Assembly (NCBI GenBank): GCA_030528605.1
Contig: JAUMYO010000003.1
Coordinates: forward strand, 21,316 to 73,469
DNA: 52,154 nt
Origin: Peptostreptococcaceae bacterium
GTDB taxonomy: Bacteria > Bacillota > Clostridia > Peptostreptococcales > Filifactoraceae
Direction of reading: 5' to 3'
Below are positions 27,445 through 37,283 of the stretch, piece after piece. The position numbers were made by a program, and so were the translations under genes. The notes beneath the pieces are model-generated. The model was not told the DNA's origin, did not search any database, and was given only the letters and a program-made list of their open reading frames with translations. Position 1 is the stretch's first letter. Every line of letters starts with the position of its first letter.

Positions 27445-27737
27445 GATTAAAGGCAAACAAAGTCGATCCGGAGAGATAAAGAAGTAATAAATAAGACCTT
27501 TTCTATATGATCTTGCGCTGTTATTCCTCTGAACTTGGACATTCACGACCTGTGCTCCATAAAAGATCCAACGAATTTTTGTGATCGCAAAACAGATCAG
27601 GCTACATCTTTTAGAGAATGATTCCATCCGTTTATTCGTCTTTTCAACAAGAAGACCCTTCTGCAGCGGATACAGCACAGGTGCCAAGAACTCGATCCGT
27701 TTACCGATCATTCTATCCGTTACGAGCGGATCGGATG
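27445..27737. other. Gene-free gap between isc promoter and Gx transporter terminator
   Basis: About 290 bases contain no convincing gene. The longest open frame (about 100 codons, minus strand, 27711-27406) runs through the isc promoter, lacks a ribosome site and resembles no family. No repeat shared with the other gaps was noticed. Confidence 0.5.
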
Positions 27738-27780
27738 AAAAAAGGGATCATCCACTCCCTGAAGAAAGTGGAGATCCCCT
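27738..27780 (-). terminator. Intrinsic terminator of the Gx transporter operon
   Basis: On the minus strand a long stem (GGGGATCTCCACT paired with AGTGGATGATCCC, one bulge) is followed by six T. It begins one base after the transporter stop codon. Confidence 0.85.
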
Positions 27781-28284
27781 TCATTCATTTCGACTCAATC
27801 GCTGAATGACATAGCGACCGGAAAATCCTACCAAAGATCCTGTCACGACCGACACATACATCATCACCGGAAGATAGACGAAGATCGAAAGATTTTGGAT
27901 CATCATCGCCGCAGCAACGAGTTGACCAATGTTAAAAAAGACTGCCCCTACCACGCTCACACCAACTTCAGAAACAGACGAAAGCCGACAAGACTTGATC
28001 CCCCACATCGCCAGGATCGCAAAGAGCCCTCCCGTGATGCTGTAAAGGAAAGACGAAAAACCTCCGCCAAAGATCGATGACAGGATGATCCTCAGCACCA
28101 GGACCGTTACCGCACTGCCCATCCCATAGGAATAAAGGAGCACCAGCGATATGATATTCGTCAGACCCAGTTTCGCGCCCGGAGCGATGAAATAAAGGCT
28201 CGGTAACATCCTTTCCGCCAGATGCAATACCAGAGAATAAGAGATCATCAAGGACAAAAATATCAATTTTTTTGTTTTCTTCAT
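27781..28284 (-). CDS. Gx transporter family (heptaprenyl diphosphate synthase component I-like) membrane protein
   Basis: The 167-residue protein has about five hydrophobic segments and the family signature PGAKLGLTNIISLVLLY, resembling the Gx/Hpre_diP_synt_I family, which looks like ECF S-components. It probably binds and imports a small molecule. Its partner upstream is the NusG domain II protein, a pair seen widely in Clostridia and often near FMN-transfer proteins. GGAGGG is too close to the first ATG (28287), so the second ATG at 28284 is the likelier start. Confidence 0.85.
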   Translation of the reverse strand: MKKTKKLIFLSLMISYSLVLHLAERMLPSLYFIAPGAKLGLTNIISLVLLYSYGMGSAVTVLVLRIILSSIFGGGFSSFLYSITGGLFAILAMWGIKSCRLSSVSEVGVSVVGAVFFNIGQLVAAAMMIQNLSIFVYLPVMMYVSVVTGSLVGFSGRYVIQRLSRNE

Positions 28285-28294
28285 CATCCCTCCA

Positions 28295-28675
28295 TCAATT
28301 CACCATAATATCCACATCGCTATCATCAACGGATTTTACAAGCTTTACATATAAGCGATGCGGAAGACAGACGATCATCTCTCCGTTTTTGCCGATCGGA
28401 TGAGAGTGGACGCAAAGCTGATCGGGGCAATTCGCTTGAACCATCCGTACTTTTCCGTCTTTTATCTCGATCGTGTTTTGAAACTCTCCTTTGGTGATAT
28501 TCACCACCTTGCTGAAATTCGGATCCGCTGCGTATCGCTCGATCACCTTTCCGTCTTGGATCACCTGTATCTCGTTGAAATGGATCTTCTGAGAAAAGCT
28601 CATCGCCCAAGACGATATGATCGCACCGATCACAACGAACACGATCAGGATCATATCTCCTCTTTTCATTTTCAT
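28295..28675 (-). CDS. NusG domain II-containing membrane-anchored protein
   Basis: The 126-residue protein has one N-terminal transmembrane segment (MILIVFVVIGAIISSWAM) and an extracytoplasmic NusG domain II with the motif CPDQLCVHSHPIGKNGE and IVCLPHRLYVKL; the paired cysteines are conserved in the family. It is encoded just ahead of the Gx transporter and may help redox or ligand handling outside the membrane. The start is uncertain: GTG at 28678, ATG at 28675 or ATG at 28669. It begins 7 bases after the terminator of the upstream gene, so it depends on read-through or a hidden promoter. Confidence 0.85.
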   Translation of the reverse strand: MKMKRGDMILIVFVVIGAIISSWAMSFSQKIHFNEIQVIQDGKVIERYAADPNFSKVVNITKGEFQNTIEIKDGKVRMVQANCPDQLCVHSHPIGKNGEMIVCLPHRLYVKLVKSVDDSDVDIMVN

Positions 28676-28681
28676 CACCTA

Positions 28682-28713
28682 CAAAAACAGGCAGATCCTA
28701 CAGAAACTGCCTG
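28682..28713 (-). terminator. Intrinsic terminator of the Na/Pi cotransporter gene
   Basis: Minus-strand CAGGCAG/CTGCCTG stem with a 12-base loop followed by TTTTTG, nine bases after the stop codon at 28722. Confidence 0.85.
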
Positions 28714-28721
28714 CCAAAAAT

Positions 28722-30338
28722 CTATTCCGATGTATTGAGTACCGATTCGGCAATATTTGCAGCATGGTCCGATATACGCTCCAAATTGCTGATCAGGTCC
28801 AAAAACAACACGCCCGATTCCGTCTTACACATATTGTTGTTCAAACGATAAATATGAGCCGCCCGGTTCGCCTTCTCCAGTTCGTCGACCTGGTTCTCCA
28901 TCTCCAATACGCGATCGGCGATCTCGATATCTCCCGTTCTCATCGCATCAAGCGCTGACTGTACCGCATCAAAGACCTTCTCGATCATCACGGCGAGCTC
29001 GACTCGAGATTCTTGAGAGAAGTTAAGATCCGCTTCAATATAGCTTTCACCCAGCTCCGCAATATTTTCGGCATGATCTCCGATACGCTCGATATCGTTG
29101 ATCGTGTTGAAAAGTCCATCCACGATGATCCGATCGTCCAAAGAGATGTCCGTGTTCGATACGGCGACCAAATACTCGATGATCTCTCGCTCCATTTGGT
29201 TGATGTCTTTTTCTAAGCGAAAAGTCTCCGTCAGATCGTCCGATCTTTTTTTCAAAAATCCGGAAACAGCACTTTTCAAAGAGGTCAATGCAACAGCTCC
29301 CATATTCAAACATTCTTTATAAGCACTCTCCAGCGCGATCGACGGCGTACTGAGCACACGCTTGTCCAGCTTGGTGATCGTCTGTACTTCCACTTTTTTG
29401 GCAGTCTCCGGGATCACTTTCTCTGCAAATTTTACGATCCATCCGGAGATCGGCAGTTGCAGAAGCACATTAGTAATATTAAACAAAGTATGGGCATTTG
29501 CGATCTGACGGGATACCGAAGTCGGATCCAGTTTCGTGACGATATAAATGATCGGCACATTCAAAAACGCAACAAAAACGATCGTACCGATCACATTGAA
29601 AGTCAAGTGCATCACCGCCGCCCTTTGTGCATTTTTGCTCGCTCCGATACTCGAAAGCAATGCCGTGGTACAGGTACCGATATTGTCACCGTACAGGATC
29701 GGCAATGCCGAAGTAAGAGGCAACGCACCTTCGACCGCCAAAGCGACCAAAATACCGATCGATGCGGAAGAACTCTGGAGCAGTAAGGTCAAAAGGAATC
29801 CGACAAAGATCCCCAAAACGGGATTCGTTCCAAAAGAGATCAACATATCCTGAAATGCCTTCACTTCACGAAGAGGCTTGACCGCATCCTTCATATAGAC
29901 CATTCCGACAAATAGGATACCGAAGCCGATCAGTATTTCCGCATAGTCTTTCGATCTCGGTCCTTTATTCACGATATATGCGATCATCCCCAGCGCGACC
30001 GCCAAAGGTGCTACCGCTTCCAAATTAAACGAGACCAGCTGTGCCGTGACCGTCGTACCCACATTCGCTCCCATGATCACACCGATCGCCTGATTCAGCG
30101 ACATGATCCCGGCATTTACGAATCCGATGACCATAACGGTCGTAGCAGAAGAACTTTGGATGATCGCCGTTACCACGATCCCTACCACGACTGCGATATA
30201 CTTGTTTTTAGTAAGCAGTCCGACGATGGATTTCAATTTCTCTCCCGCAGCCTTCTGCAATCCTGAACCCATCAGATTCATCCCATAAAGGAAGAGCCCC
30301 AAACCTGATGCTGCTGACAAAATGATCTTGCCGTACAT
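28722..30338 (-). CDS. Na/Pi cotransporter family protein with PhoU-like C-terminus
   Basis: The 538-residue protein has two inverted membrane halves, each with the substrate motif Q-S-S-S (AIIQSSSATTV near 60-70; LLLQSSSASIG near 190), as in NptA/SLC34-type sodium-phosphate cotransporters. From about residue 340 a soluble helical PhoU-like domain follows (DINQMEREIIEYLVAVS; TINDIERIGDHAENIAEL; LISNLERISDHAANIAES). It likely imports phosphate with sodium, or exports it. It is a single-gene unit with its own terminator. Confidence 0.93.
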   Translation of the reverse strand: MYGKIILSAASGLGLFLYGMNLMGSGLQKAAGEKLKSIVGLLTKNKYIAVVVGIVVTAIIQSSSATTVMVIGFVNAGIMSLNQAIGVIMGANVGTTVTAQLVSFNLEAVAPLAVALGMIAYIVNKGPRSKDYAEILIGFGILFVGMVYMKDAVKPLREVKAFQDMLISFGTNPVLGIFVGFLLTLLLQSSSASIGILVALAVEGALPLTSALPILYGDNIGTCTTALLSSIGASKNAQRAAVMHLTFNVIGTIVFVAFLNVPIIYIVTKLDPTSVSRQIANAHTLFNITNVLLQLPISGWIVKFAEKVIPETAKKVEVQTITKLDKRVLSTPSIALESAYKECLNMGAVALTSLKSAVSGFLKKRSDDLTETFRLEKDINQMEREIIEYLVAVSNTDISLDDRIIVDGLFNTINDIERIGDHAENIAELGESYIEADLNFSQESRVELAVMIEKVFDAVQSALDAMRTGDIEIADRVLEMENQVDELEKANRAAHIYRLNNNMCKTESGVLFLDLISNLERISDHAANIAESVLNTSE

Positions 30339-30412
30339 AAACCCTCCAATGATTTTTTATTCGTTGATATCGTATCATACCGGCAGTAAATTATAAATAG
30401 TTTTTCTTGTTT

Positions 30413-31978
30413 TCATACACAATATTTTTGTATGATCGAAATCGCCGCTCGGATCCCGTCGACCGCCGCACTTACGATCCCCCCTGCATATCCGGCACCT
30501 TCTCCGCAAGGATACAGTCCATACGTGTTCACCGACTCCCCCTTCTCGTCCCGGACGATCCGGATCGGCGAAGAGGTCCGGGTCTCTACTCCCGTCAAGA
30601 CCGCATCGCTCATGGAAAAACCGTTCAGCTTGTTCCCCATCGCACAGATCGCTTCCGAAAGCGATCGATAGATATGCTCCGGATAGATCGTGTCGAGTCT
30701 GGCAAATCGATAGCCCGGCTGATAACTCGGGATCACTCCGCCGATCTGCTCCGTCATCCTGCGTTCCAAATAATCGCCTACAAGCTGTACCGGCGCAAAA
30801 TAGTCTCCACCTCCCATCAAGAAGGCTTTATGCTCGATCTCTTCTTGAAACTCCATTGCCGATAGCGGGTGATCCGCAAAATCATCCGGTGACACGGAGC
30901 AAAGGATCGCGCTGTTGGCATTCACAAGATCTCGGGCATGATAACTCATTCCGTTGACCACGACCTGATCCTTGTCGGAAGAGGATGCGATCACGCGCCC
31001 GCCCGGACACATACAAAAAGTATAACATCCCCTGTCCTCGCTCGACATATGAGTCAAATGATATTCGGAAGATCTCAATTTGGGATGATCATAGTTCTCT
31101 TTGAACTGCGCTTTGTCGATCACAAGCTGAGGATGCTCGATCCGAAAACCGACCGCAAACGGCTTTTTGCGGATCTCGATCCCTTTTTTATGCAGCAGCC
31201 GGAAGGTCTCTCTTGAGCTGTGCCCGATCGCCAATATCAAAACTTCGGTCTCGATCAACTCGTCGTTGACAAGGATCTGATGCACCGCCCCCTCTTGAAG
31301 GATGATATCCTGAAGCTTCGCGTTAAAATGGATCTCACCGCCCGATCGAATGATCTCACGACGAATATTCTTTACGACTTCCACAAGGATGTCGGTGCCG
31401 ATATGCGGTTTGTTGGCATACAATATCTCCTCCGGTGCGCCGAATCGATGGAGGGTACGGATGACCTCGCCGGCATTGGGATCTTTGATCCTCGTCGTCA
31501 ATTTGCCATCGGAAAACGCGCCCGCTCCACCTTCACCGAACTGAACATTCGAGCTTGTATCCAATATTCCTTGTGTCCAAAAAAGCTCCACTTCTTTTGT
31601 TCTGCGGTCCACATCACTGCCTTGCTCAAAAACGATGGGCGCATAACCGTTTTTCGCCAGCTCCAAGGCGGCAAAGATCCCCGCCGGACCGAAACCGATG
31701 ATCACGGGACGCGACCTCAGTTTTTGATCGCCGGGTCGGATCGTCGGCTTTTCCGAAGGAGTGACCGATGTATAAGGAACTTTAGATCTTTTCAGCACCT
31801 TCGACTCATCGATATCCAAACGGATCGTATAAACAAAAACGATGCCTCGTCTCGCATCGATGGACTCTTTAACGATCCGGTAGTCATGATCTTTTCCGGT
31901 CAATTTTTTGATCACTCTTGAGATGATCTCTTCTTTATTCTCATTTAAGGAAACTTTAATGTTTGAAACTTGGATCAT
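30413..31978 (-). CDS. NAD(P)/FAD-dependent oxidoreductase (COG2509 type)
   Basis: The 521-residue flavoprotein has a ~90-residue N-terminal domain (SNIKVSLNENKEE; RRGIVFVYTIRLDI) and then the FAD Rossmann motif GFGPAGIFAALELAKNG. NVQFGEGGAGAFSDGKLTTRI is the hallmark of the uncharacterised FAD-dependent dehydrogenase family. C-terminal GEGAGYAGGIVSAAVDGIRAA closes the FAD site. Substrate unknown. AAGGGG precedes the ATG, which lies one base past the stop of the small gene upstream; the two are cotranscribed with the DUF881 gene. Confidence 0.92.
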   Translation of the reverse strand: MIQVSNIKVSLNENKEEIISRVIKKLTGKDHDYRIVKESIDARRGIVFVYTIRLDIDESKVLKRSKVPYTSVTPSEKPTIRPGDQKLRSRPVIIGFGPAGIFAALELAKNGYAPIVFEQGSDVDRRTKEVELFWTQGILDTSSNVQFGEGGAGAFSDGKLTTRIKDPNAGEVIRTLHRFGAPEEILYANKPHIGTDILVEVVKNIRREIIRSGGEIHFNAKLQDIILQEGAVHQILVNDELIETEVLILAIGHSSRETFRLLHKKGIEIRKKPFAVGFRIEHPQLVIDKAQFKENYDHPKLRSSEYHLTHMSSEDRGCYTFCMCPGGRVIASSSDKDQVVVNGMSYHARDLVNANSAILCSVSPDDFADHPLSAMEFQEEIEHKAFLMGGGDYFAPVQLVGDYLERRMTEQIGGVIPSYQPGYRFARLDTIYPEHIYRSLSEAICAMGNKLNGFSMSDAVLTGVETRTSSPIRIVRDEKGESVNTYGLYPCGEGAGYAGGIVSAAVDGIRAAISIIQKYCV

Positions 31979-31979
31979 A

Positions 31980-32252
31980 TTACCCCTTCACCACTTTGCA
32001 ACTATAGTTTTGAAAATGCACGGGAAAGACGATCTCGCGGATCACAGCGGATCGGATCTCCTCAGGATCAAAGTCTTGCAATACACTATGTACAAGGATC
32101 AAAAGTAGCGGCTGCAAGCGTTCGTCGATCGATCCGATCAAAAATACGGAAAGCCTTGCTTTTGCTTCCCCGATATCCAACTCGTCATTTTCTTCAAAAA
32201 CCAAAAACTCATACGCATTTTGATAAGGGCTGACTTCCTCCAGTAATATCAT
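31980..32252 (-). CDS. Small protein of unknown function
   Basis: The 90-residue product is not recognised. It begins MILLEEVSPYQNAYEFLVF and has an acidic first half and a hydrophobic helix (LQPLLLILVHSVLQDF, about 47-62), too short and charged at its flanks to be sure of a membrane segment. Reality as a gene is supported by a GGGAGG ribosome site, the 4-base ATGA overlap with the DUF881 gene upstream and the tight spacing to the FAD oxidoreductase downstream. Confidence 0.65.
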   Translation of the reverse strand: MILLEEVSPYQNAYEFLVFEENDELDIGEAKARLSVFLIGSIDERLQPLLLILVHSVLQDFDPEEIRSAVIREIVFPVHFQNYSCKVVKG

Positions 32253-32956
32253 CTCGCCTCCCGTATATATTGCGTTTCTTTCAGAGATAAGCCCTTGGGT
32301 ATCTGAATATCTCTGGATCGTACGACTTCTGTCGTAACATCAAGATTTTTCTCTAAAGTCAAGACAAACACACTTTCCTGAGTAAAAAACCGATGTAATT
32401 TCTTTTCGTTTCCAAGCACCTTGATCTCATACGGCGGTGTGATCGGAACATTGTTGATGTTGATATGATTTCCTGCCAGCACGATCCCTGTATTGTGCAG
32501 GATCAATTGATCATTGATCGCTACGATCTCGCCTCCTTTCCGTTTGGAAAGATTGACCATCTTGAGCAGGATCCGCTCGGAATCAAATTCAAAAGCGATA
32601 TTTTTGTCGGTATCCTTCGGAGCGATCGTGATGACCACGCCTTCTCCCTCGATATACTCCTGTCCGAGGATCATTCGATGATCTCGATAGCTCTCATACT
32701 CTTCTTTTGAGAGAAGGTCCGTATCTACATTTGTTTTCTTCTGGAGTTTTTTATATTCTCCGGCAAGAGACTTCAAGCGATCTTCACTTTTTTGAAGTTC
32801 TTGCTTTTCATTATTTAATCTTGAGATGATCTCACGCGAAAGATAAACATTCGGGTCATTGTAGATCGGTGTATCGAGCTGGACGGCGAAGATCATCCCC
32901 AAAACGATAGAGAGGATCAAACAGATCGCTGAAAATACTTTGCTACTTTCTTCCAT
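32249..32956 (-). CDS. DUF881 family membrane-anchored protein
   Basis: The 235-residue protein has an N-terminal transmembrane segment (VFSAICLILSIVLGMIFAVQL), a coiled-coil stretch (REIISRLNNEKQELQKSEDRLKSL, about 41-75) and the DUF881 core: GEGVVITI, EIVAINDQLI, GIVLAGNHININNVPITPPYEIKVLGN-like. Family members (YlxW/YlxX) sit near division genes in some Firmicutes; function is not known. It follows engB by 23 bases. Confidence 0.92.
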   Translation of the reverse strand: MEESSKVFSAICLILSIVLGMIFAVQLDTPIYNDPNVYLSREIISRLNNEKQELQKSEDRLKSLAGEYKKLQKKTNVDTDLLSKEEYESYRDHRMILGQEYIEGEGVVITIAPKDTDKNIAFEFDSERILLKMVNLSKRKGGEIVAINDQLILHNTGIVLAGNHININNVPITPPYEIKVLGNEKKLHRFFTQESVFVLTLEKNLDVTTEVVRSRDIQIPKGLSLKETQYIREAR

Positions 32957-32979
32957 CGTTTTCTCCTCTCTTTCTTTTG

Positions 32980-33585
32980 TTAATCTATCGTGATCTCAAA
33001 ACCGTTCTCCAGATAGACGGACTGTAATTTTTCCCAAAGCTCCTCTCGACCCGTTTTTTTCAAAGAGCTGATCATAAAGATATCGCTCCTGTCCACTCCC
33101 AGCGTCTCGGAGATCAGCTTGAGCGATCTGTTCTGCTCATTTCTCGTAAGCTTGTCCGACTTCGTCGCGATCACGGATACGGGGATGTTACGATAGTTGA
33201 TATAATCTACCATGTGGATATCATTCTCTTTGGGCTTGTGTCGGATATCCACGAGCACGAAGACATGAATCAGATCTTTGCAATAAACAAAGTAGTCTTC
33301 CATCACCTTTCCCCATGAGGCTCTCCCCTGCTTGGAGAGTTTTGCATAACCATATCCGGGCAGGTCCACCAGATAAAATTCCTCATTGATCTTAAAAAAA
33401 TTGATCGTTCGGGTCTTGCCCGGTGTTTGAGATACCCTTGCTATATTCTTTCGATCGAGCAGAGTATTGATCAATGAAGATTTTCCTACATTAGAACGTC
33501 CGACAAACGCAACTTGCGGCAGATCCTTAGGATATTGATCCTTGCGCACCGCGCTCATATTCATCTGTACATCACGAATGATCAT
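32980..33585 (-). CDS. engB: Ribosome biogenesis GTP-binding protein YsxC/EngB
   Basis: The 201-residue TrmE-Era-type GTPase acts in 50S subunit assembly. G1 is GRSNVGKSS (29-37), G2 TPGKTRTINF, G3 DLPGYGYAKLS and G4 TKSDK. The start overlaps the lon stop by four bases, the usual lon-engB arrangement in Firmicutes. Confidence 0.97.
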   Translation of the reverse strand: MIIRDVQMNMSAVRKDQYPKDLPQVAFVGRSNVGKSSLINTLLDRKNIARVSQTPGKTRTINFFKINEEFYLVDLPGYGYAKLSKQGRASWGKVMEDYFVYCKDLIHVFVLVDIRHKPKENDIHMVDYINYRNIPVSVIATKSDKLTRNEQNRSLKLISETLGVDRSDIFMISSLKKTGREELWEKLQSVYLENGFEITID

Positions 33586-35924
33586 TGCTTCCCCTTTTTA
33601 TCCAGAGCGATCTTAAGCACCTGCGTCATATCGGAGACAAAATGAAAGTCGATCTTCTCTTTTACCTCATCCGGTATCTCGTCATAGTCCGGCTTATTGT
33701 CATCCGGCAAAAGGATGGTATCGATCCCTGCACGATATGCCGCAAGGACTTTCTCTTTGATCCCGCCGACCGGCAAAACTTTTCCGCGTAAAGTGATCTC
33801 TCCTGTCATCGCCACCGATGACTTGACCGGAATATTGCTCAGCGCCGACAACACAGCCGTCGCTAATGTGATCCCGGCGGAAGGTCCGTCTTTGGGGATC
33901 GCTCCCTCCGGAATGTGGATGTGGATGTCTTTATTTTTATAGAACTCCTGATCGATCTTGTAGCTTTTTGCGATCGTACGGATGTAGGTGATCGCAGCAC
34001 GTGCCGATTCCTTCATCACATCGCCCAGCTTACCGGTAAGCTCCACCTTGCCACCGCCTTCCATCACGGAAACTTCGATACTCAAGGTCTCGCCTCCGAC
34101 CTGTGTCCACGCCATTCCTGTCGCTTCTCCGATACGGCTCGCTCCGACCTTCGCATCATTTCTCTTGATCTCTTTGCCGAGGAACTCTTTCACATCCTTG
34201 ATGCGGATCTTCTGTGACTTCAGCTTTGGATCTTTGACCTTTTTGACAGCTACTTTTCGAGCCACCTTACCGATCTGACGCTCCAATTTTCGGACACCGG
34301 ATTCTCTTGTATAATTATTGATGATATATTTGACCACATTGTCATCGATCTTCAAAAATCCTTCGGACAGACCATTCTCTCTCTCTTGCTTCACGATCAA
34401 ATATCGCTTGGCGATCTCAAGCTTCTCCAGCTCGGTATAACCCGAGATCTCGATCAGATCCATTCGGTCCAGCAGAGGTGCCGGGATCGTAGAGATACTG
34501 TTTGCAGTAGTGATGAACACCACCTGAGACAGATCGAACGGCACTTCCAGATAGTGATCCACAAATTCTTTGTTCTGTTCCGGATCCAGGACCTCCAGCA
34601 TTGCGGAAGCCGGATCTCCTCTAAAATCGGATGCCATCTTGTCGATCTCATCCAGCAAAAATACCGGATTGTTCACGCCGACCTCTTTGATCGAATTGAT
34701 GATCCTTCCCGGGATCGCACCGATATAAGTCCTTCGATGTCCACGGATCTCCGCCTCATCACGAAGACCGCCCAGGGACAGACGCACGAACTTTCGGTCC
34801 ATCGCATTGGCGATCGAGCGCGCGACCGAGGTCTTACCGACTCCCGGAGGACCCAAAAGACAGATGATCGGTGCCTTCATATGATCGCTCAGCTGTCTGA
34901 CCGCCAAAAATTCAATGATCCGTTCTTTTACTTTCTCCAGACCGAAATGCTCCGCCTCCAAAATATCGATCGATCGGTTCAGATCATTATTGTCCTCTGT
35001 TCGGGTATGCCAAGGGAGATCCAAGATGGTCTCGATATAATTTCTCGTGACCACCGCCTCAGCTGAAGAGGAGCCCATTCTCGATAATTTGTCGATCTCT
35101 TTTTTCAGCTTGGTCGTTATGTTCTCTGAAAGTTTAAGCTCTTTCAGTCTCCCTCTGAACTTATCGATCTCATCCGTAAAAGACTCATCCTCTCCGAGCT
35201 CTTTTTGGATCGCCTTGATCTGCTCCCTGAGATAATAGTCCTTTTGTTGTTTGGAGACCTGTTTGTTCACTCGACGCTCCACACGCTTCTTGATCTCTTG
35301 TGTCGCGAGTTCTTCTTTTATCGCAAGATAGATGATATTCAATCTCTTTTCAACATCGAGCTGTTCCAACAGCGTCTGTACGACATCCGGTTTCAATCCG
35401 ATATAGCTCGCGATCGTATCGGAAAATATTCTGGGATCTTCCAGATCGACACCCAGATCAAAGAATTCCTGCGAATTTTTGCCGCTTTCTTTCATCAACT
35501 CTTCAAAAGCCTCTACCACGATGTCCATCAAAGCAGTGATATTTTTTTCGTTTTTGATCGGCTTGTCCAAAATATACTCGATATCGGCTCTAAAAAAAGG
35601 TTCTTTCTCCGTTAGAGTAGTGATCTTCCCTCTTCCCAGTCCTTCGACCAATACACGAATGTTATTGCCCGGAACTTTTAATGTCTGCTTGATCCTACAG
35701 ATCGTTCCGATCTTGTAAAAATCTTCTTCGATCGGAAATTCTATCTCAATATTTTTCTGGGTGGTCAAAAAGATAAGCTGCTCTTTCTCCATCGCATATT
35801 CCAATGCCATCAACGACTTTTCCCTACCAACTTCAAAGTGAGTGATCGTGGATGGAAAAACGGACATTCCTCTTAACGCAATGACAGGCAATGAAATATA
35901 TTCTTTTGTTTGTTTTTTATTCAT
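33582..35924 (-). CDS. lon: ATP-dependent protease Lon
   Basis: The 780-residue cytoplasmic protease has an N-terminal substrate domain (LPVIALRGMSVFPSTI), a helical middle, the AAA+ module with Walker A GPPGVGKTS and Walker B VFLLDEIDKM, and the C-terminal Ser-Lys protease domain with the catalytic Ser in PKDGPSAGIT and Lys in GGIKEKVLAA. It degrades misfolded and regulatory proteins. The start at 35924 follows GGAAAGGT; a second in-frame ATG five codons upstream (35939) has no ribosome site. A palindromic hairpin separates it from clpX. Confidence 0.97.
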   Translation of the reverse strand: MNKKQTKEYISLPVIALRGMSVFPSTITHFEVGREKSLMALEYAMEKEQLIFLTTQKNIEIEFPIEEDFYKIGTICRIKQTLKVPGNNIRVLVEGLGRGKITTLTEKEPFFRADIEYILDKPIKNEKNITALMDIVVEAFEELMKESGKNSQEFFDLGVDLEDPRIFSDTIASYIGLKPDVVQTLLEQLDVEKRLNIIYLAIKEELATQEIKKRVERRVNKQVSKQQKDYYLREQIKAIQKELGEDESFTDEIDKFRGRLKELKLSENITTKLKKEIDKLSRMGSSSAEAVVTRNYIETILDLPWHTRTEDNNDLNRSIDILEAEHFGLEKVKERIIEFLAVRQLSDHMKAPIICLLGPPGVGKTSVARSIANAMDRKFVRLSLGGLRDEAEIRGHRRTYIGAIPGRIINSIKEVGVNNPVFLLDEIDKMASDFRGDPASAMLEVLDPEQNKEFVDHYLEVPFDLSQVVFITTANSISTIPAPLLDRMDLIEISGYTELEKLEIAKRYLIVKQERENGLSEGFLKIDDNVVKYIINNYTRESGVRKLERQIGKVARKVAVKKVKDPKLKSQKIRIKDVKEFLGKEIKRNDAKVGASRIGEATGMAWTQVGGETLSIEVSVMEGGGKVELTGKLGDVMKESARAAITYIRTIAKSYKIDQEFYKNKDIHIHIPEGAIPKDGPSAGITLATAVLSALSNIPVKSSVAMTGEITLRGKVLPVGGIKEKVLAAYRAGIDTILLPDDNKPDYDEIPDEVKEKIDFHFVSDMTQVLKIALDKKGKQ

Positions 35925-35969
35925 ATATGACCTTTCCAATCTATTTTAGCATCCTTGCAATCCGCTCAG

Positions 35970-36004
35970 AAAAATATAAACCGTTATAAACGGTTTATAT
36001 TTTT
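35970..36004 (-). terminator. Perfect AT-rich hairpin between clpX and lon
   Basis: AAAAATATAAACCGT and ACGGTTTATATTTTT pair perfectly around a 5-base loop, one base past the clpX stop. The stem ends in T5 on both strands, so it can work as a terminator in either direction and would partly separate lon from clpP-clpX. Confidence 0.75.
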
Positions 36005-36005
36005 A

Positions 36006-37265
36006 TTATGCCGTTACTTGAGGCATCTTTGCTACATTTTTTTCTTTCACGAGCTGAAGCTCCGAATTTTGTTCAATGTTCTCTTTTGTGATGATCACCT
36101 GCTTGATCTCATCGCTGGAAGGAGTCTCAAACATCGCATCCAGCATCACATTCTCCAAAATACTGCGTAATCCTCTTGCGCCGGTCTTCTTCTGCAATGC
36201 CTTTTCGGCGATCGCACCCAGTGCATCCTCTTCCACGACAAGCTCTACCCCGTCCATATCAAATAATTTTTGATATTGTTTGATCAACGCATTCTTCGGC
36301 TCTGTCAGGATCCGGATCAGTGCTTCCGCATCCAACTGCTTTAACGAAACAACGATCGGCACACGACTTACAAACTCCGGGATCAATCCATATTTGATCA
36401 GATCCTCCGTCTCGACCTTCTTCAAAATATTTTGTCCCTTCATCTCTTTATCCGAAATGATCTCTGCGCCGAATCCCATGCTCTTGTTTCCGATCCGGCG
36501 TTTGATGATATCTTCCATACCGTCGAAAGCTCCCCCTAATATAAAGAGGATATTCGTCGTATCGATCTGCAAAAATTCCTGATGAGGATGTTTTCTTCCG
36601 CCCTGAGGAGGAACATTTGCCTTGGTCGATTCGATGATCTTAAGCAATGCCTGTTGCACGCCTTCCCCGGATACATCACGAGTGATCGAAGTGTTCTCGG
36701 ATTTTCTCGCGATCTTATCGATCTCGTCGATATAGATGATCCCTCTCTGCGCTTTTTCGATATCAAAATTTGCCGCTTGGATCAATTTGAGCAAGATGTT
36801 CTCAACATCCTCGCCCACATATCCCGCTTCCGTCAAAGCCGTTGCATCCGCAATAGCAAACGGAACATTTAGGATATTTGCCATCGTTTGTGCGAGCAAA
36901 GTCTTCCCGGATCCGGTCGGTCCGAGCAAAAGCACATTACTTTTTTGTAATTCGGTCTCTCCCGGAACGACTTTTGCATTGATCCTTTTATAATGATTAT
37001 AGACAGCCACAGCCAGAGTTTTTTTCGCTTCATCCTGACCGATCACATACTGATCTAAGATCTTTTTCATTTCTTTCGGCTTCAGCAAGACCATTTCATC
37101 GGAGGAAGACTCATTTTCCATCTCCTCGTTGATGATCGTCTCACACAAACTGACACATTCGTTGCAGATGTATATATCATTAGGTCCTGCGATCAACCGC
37201 TTGACCTGGTCTTGAGTTTTTCCACAAAATGAACATTTTACTGAAAATCTCTCATCGTTTTTCAT
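36006..37265 (-). CDS. clpX: ATP-dependent Clp protease ATP-binding subunit ClpX
   Basis: The 419-residue unfoldase feeds ClpP. The N-terminal zinc domain has CSFCGK and ICNECVSLC (four cysteines). AAA+ motifs are Walker A GPTGSGKT, Walker [14 protein letters not shown], and the pore loop GYVGEDV. The IGF-type loop that docks ClpP is seen as KSMGFGAE. Encoded 18 bases downstream of clpP. Confidence 0.97.
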   Translation of the reverse strand: MKNDERFSVKCSFCGKTQDQVKRLIAGPNDIYICNECVSLCETIINEEMENESSSDEMVLLKPKEMKKILDQYVIGQDEAKKTLAVAVYNHYKRINAKVVPGETELQKSNVLLLGPTGSGKTLLAQTMANILNVPFAIADATALTEAGYVGEDVENILLKLIQAANFDIEKAQRGIIYIDEIDKIARKSENTSITRDVSGEGVQQALLKIIESTKANVPPQGGRKHPHQEFLQIDTTNILFILGGAFDGMEDIIKRRIGNKSMGFGAEIISDKEMKGQNILKKVETEDLIKYGLIPEFVSRVPIVVSLKQLDAEALIRILTEPKNALIKQYQKLFDMDGVELVVEEDALGAIAEKALQKKTGARGLRSILENVMLDAMFETPSSDEIKQVIITKENIEQNSELQLVKEKNVAKMPQVTA

Positions 37266-37283
37266 TTGATAAAATCTCCTTTA

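Noticed and set aside
27406-27711. 101-codon minus-strand open frame
   Set aside because: Runs over the isc promoter and operator, has no ribosome site and resembles nothing known.
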